From positions 1,674,001-1,738,000 of the forward strand of contig CAWFFZ010000008.1 of NCBI GenBank assembly GCA_963815295.1: 64,000 bases of DNA, written 5' to 3'. Numbering within the stretch: position 1 is the first letter of the stretch; every line of letters begins with the position of its first letter. A model generated the notes under the pieces. It saw nothing but the letters and a program-made list of their open reading frames with translations. It was not told the origin of the DNA and did no database searches. Made by a program: the position numbers and the translations under genes. This stretch comes from JACDHG01 sp963815295. GTDB taxonomy: Bacteria; Actinomycetota; Actinomycetes; Propionibacteriales; Nocardioidaceae. Shown here one piece after another: positions 62,768-64,000 of this stretch.

Positions 62768-64000
62768 TCATCCGGCACTTCCCGGGCTGCGGTGCCACAG
62801 CCGTCGCGGCACGGACGCGGCATCCTCGCCGGGAGGACGGACGTCGGCGTACGGGGACTGCTTGAACCCGCTGGCATGCACCAGCACCCGGCGGCGACCC
62901 ATGCCGCCGGCCTTCGTGGCCGGCTCTGCTCCGGACTCATCGGGCTGGTCGCCGTCGAACCGCGGCTGTGCCACCACCGGTCGAGAAGACCGGCTCTCGG
63001 CTGCGCCGTGGACAGCCTGCTCACCGGCAAGGTGCTCGGCTCCGAAGCCGCGCGGCACCTCGCTCATGACGTCGAGCACTCCGTCAACCCCGCGGTGCTT
63101 CCAGACTTCGTGCAGGCTGGACAGCTCCCAGCAGCCGGTGGCGCGCAGTGAGACTCCGCGGGGGCCGGTACGACGCAGGACGCCTCGGACGACAAGCAGC
63201 CACGAGTGGAACAAGGTAGCGGCATACGGGCCTTGGGCATCTTCGAAGAACGTGGCGTCGACAGGCCCGCTGCCATCGTCGAGGGTGAGGAACACCACCC
63301 GGCGACCCGACCGGATCGGCGGGGTCTGGGTGGCGACCTTGACGCCGGCGACCAGCAGCTCCGACCTGCTACGCCGGTGCAGCAGGTCACGCGACCACGT
63401 CACCTGCAGCTGCTTGAGCATCGGGGCGTAGAAGTCAACCACGTGGTGGCTGACGTCGAGCCCAAGGATCTCGAGCTCGGCCCGGACCCGCTCGGCTCCC
63501 GACATCTCCGGGAGTCCGGATGCCTCGCTCAGCGCCGGTATGTCGTCGAGGTCAAGCGTCAGCTGGACGGCGTCGATCTCCCCCACCGGCGCTGCTGCCT
63601 GGGACTGGGCGGCGGCCAGGACGCGGGGGTCGGCGCCGGTCGCGGCAGCCGGCAACGGTTTGGGGCCGCGCGGCGATGCCCGGCGGACCGCCTTGTCGGT
63701 GGCCTTGCTCCACCGGTCGAGCTCGGCGACCTGGAGCAGCAGGTCGCGCCTGGTGACGTTGCCGCGGCGGCGGATCGGCACTGGGGAACCGATGCCGTAG
63801 AGGGGGTCGAGCCCCCCGGCGAGTACGAGACGCTCGGCGACCGGGCGCGACGGCCGGGCGCGCTGCCACAGGTCGGTGAGCGAGTGATAGGGCCGGGCGG
63901 CGATGATGCGGGCCACCTCGGCGTCGCTGATCCCCTTGACATCGGTCAGGCTCAACCTGATCCCGTATCCCCGGCCCAGCTGCGCGATCTCGACTTCCGG
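62768..64000 (-). CDS. dnaE2: Error-prone DNA polymerase DnaE2 (C-terminal part)
   Basis: The last 410 codons; the gene runs past the window's right end. The HhH region (LTDVKGISDAEVARIIAARP, YHSLTDLWQRA) and the OB fold are seen, and the end (RRLWHRSPGSAG, with VHASGFKQSPYADVRPPGED just before) is typical of DnaE2/ImuC rather than the replicative DnaE1 encoded at 25431-28961. DnaE2 does mutagenic repair with ImuA' and ImuB. Here dinB lies two genes downstream; imuB is not seen. Confidence 0.9.
   Translation of the reverse strand, partial: PEVEIAQLGRGYGIRLSLTDVKGISDAEVARIIAARPYHSLTDLWQRARPSRPVAERLVLAGGLDPLYGIGSPVPIRRRGNVTRRDLLLQVAELDRWSKATDKAVRRASPRGPKPLPAAATGADPRVLAAAQSQAAAPVGEIDAVQLTLDLDDIPALSEASGLPEMSGAERVRAELEILGLDVSHHVVDFYAPMLKQLQVTWSRDLLHRRSRSELLVAGVKVATQTPPIRSGRRVVFLTLDDGSGPVDATFFEDAQGPYAATLFHSWLLVVRGVLRRTGPRGVSLRATGCWELSSLHEVWKHRGVDGVLDVMSEVPRGFGAEHLAGEQAVHGAAESRSSRPVVAQPRFDGDQPDESGAEPATKAGGMGRRRVLVHASGFKQSPYADVRPPGEDAASVPRRLWHRSPGSAG

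Noticed and set aside
1..64000. tRNA, rRNA, prophage, toxin-antitoxin or defence island
   Set aside because: I looked for these and saw no tRNA-like clover leaf ends, phage structural genes, or paired small toxin-antitoxin frames; the window is core metabolism and division.

Overview
The window is a stretch of high-GC actinobacterial chromosome made almost wholly of core biosynthesis, cell-wall and division genes. PriA-type HisA, HGxxPAAW and Trp-associated membrane proteins, SepF, YggT, DivIVA, DUF3040, a DksA-like protein with a lysine-rich tail, a translational ileS T-box and many ATGA/GTGA gene overlaps all point to Actinomycetota. Propionibacteriales (Nocardioidaceae-like) is my best guess, not a proof.

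Region 1 (1-13375, minus strand) reads hisI, an LLM-type oxidoreductase, a Trp-associated membrane protein, HGxxPAAW protein, trpC, trpB, trpA, a Sco1 lipoprotein, lgt, gltB, gltD and a methyltransferase cut by the window edge. A lone plus-strand TIGR03085-type gene follows (13427-14119).

Region 2 (14126-22204, minus) holds hisD-hisC-hisB-hisH, a lipoprotein and a small membrane protein, then priA-hisF. The two blocks are separated by a bidirectional terminator, a DUF222/HNH gene broken by about five frameshifts, and a repeat-rich spacer. No trpF is seen, which fits a dual-function PriA.

Region 3 (22294-31568) holds a LON-domain protein, a DUF3352 protein, a membrane protein, dnaE, an rluD-like gene with an apparent one-base frameshift, lspA and the DksA-like gene. 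ileS follows on the plus strand behind its T-box leader (31755-31980).

Region 4 (35132-54070, minus) is a full division and cell wall (dcw) cluster: mraZ, a 51-residue membrane protein, rsmH, ftsL, ftsI, murE, murF, mraY, murD, ftsW, murG, murC, ftsQ, ftsZ, pgeF, yggS, sepF, yggT, divIVA. Its head has a clear promoter overlapped by four MraZ-type boxes at exact 10-bp period.

Region 5 (54483-64000) holds moxR-DUF58-transglutaminase, DUF3040, an L,D-transpeptidase, dinB, a methyltransferase, a 173-bp element with 27-bp terminal inverted repeats, and the 3' part of dnaE2.

No tRNA, rRNA, CRISPR, prophage or defence island was recognised. Nothing here is a clearly new multi-gene system. The most useful observations are the T-box with its SD-sequestering hairpin, the GxHH-type IleRS motif, the rluD frameshift, the 51-residue dcw protein, the MITE-like element, and a recurring TAGNNT box 6-7 bp upstream of start codons that suggests leaderless transcription.
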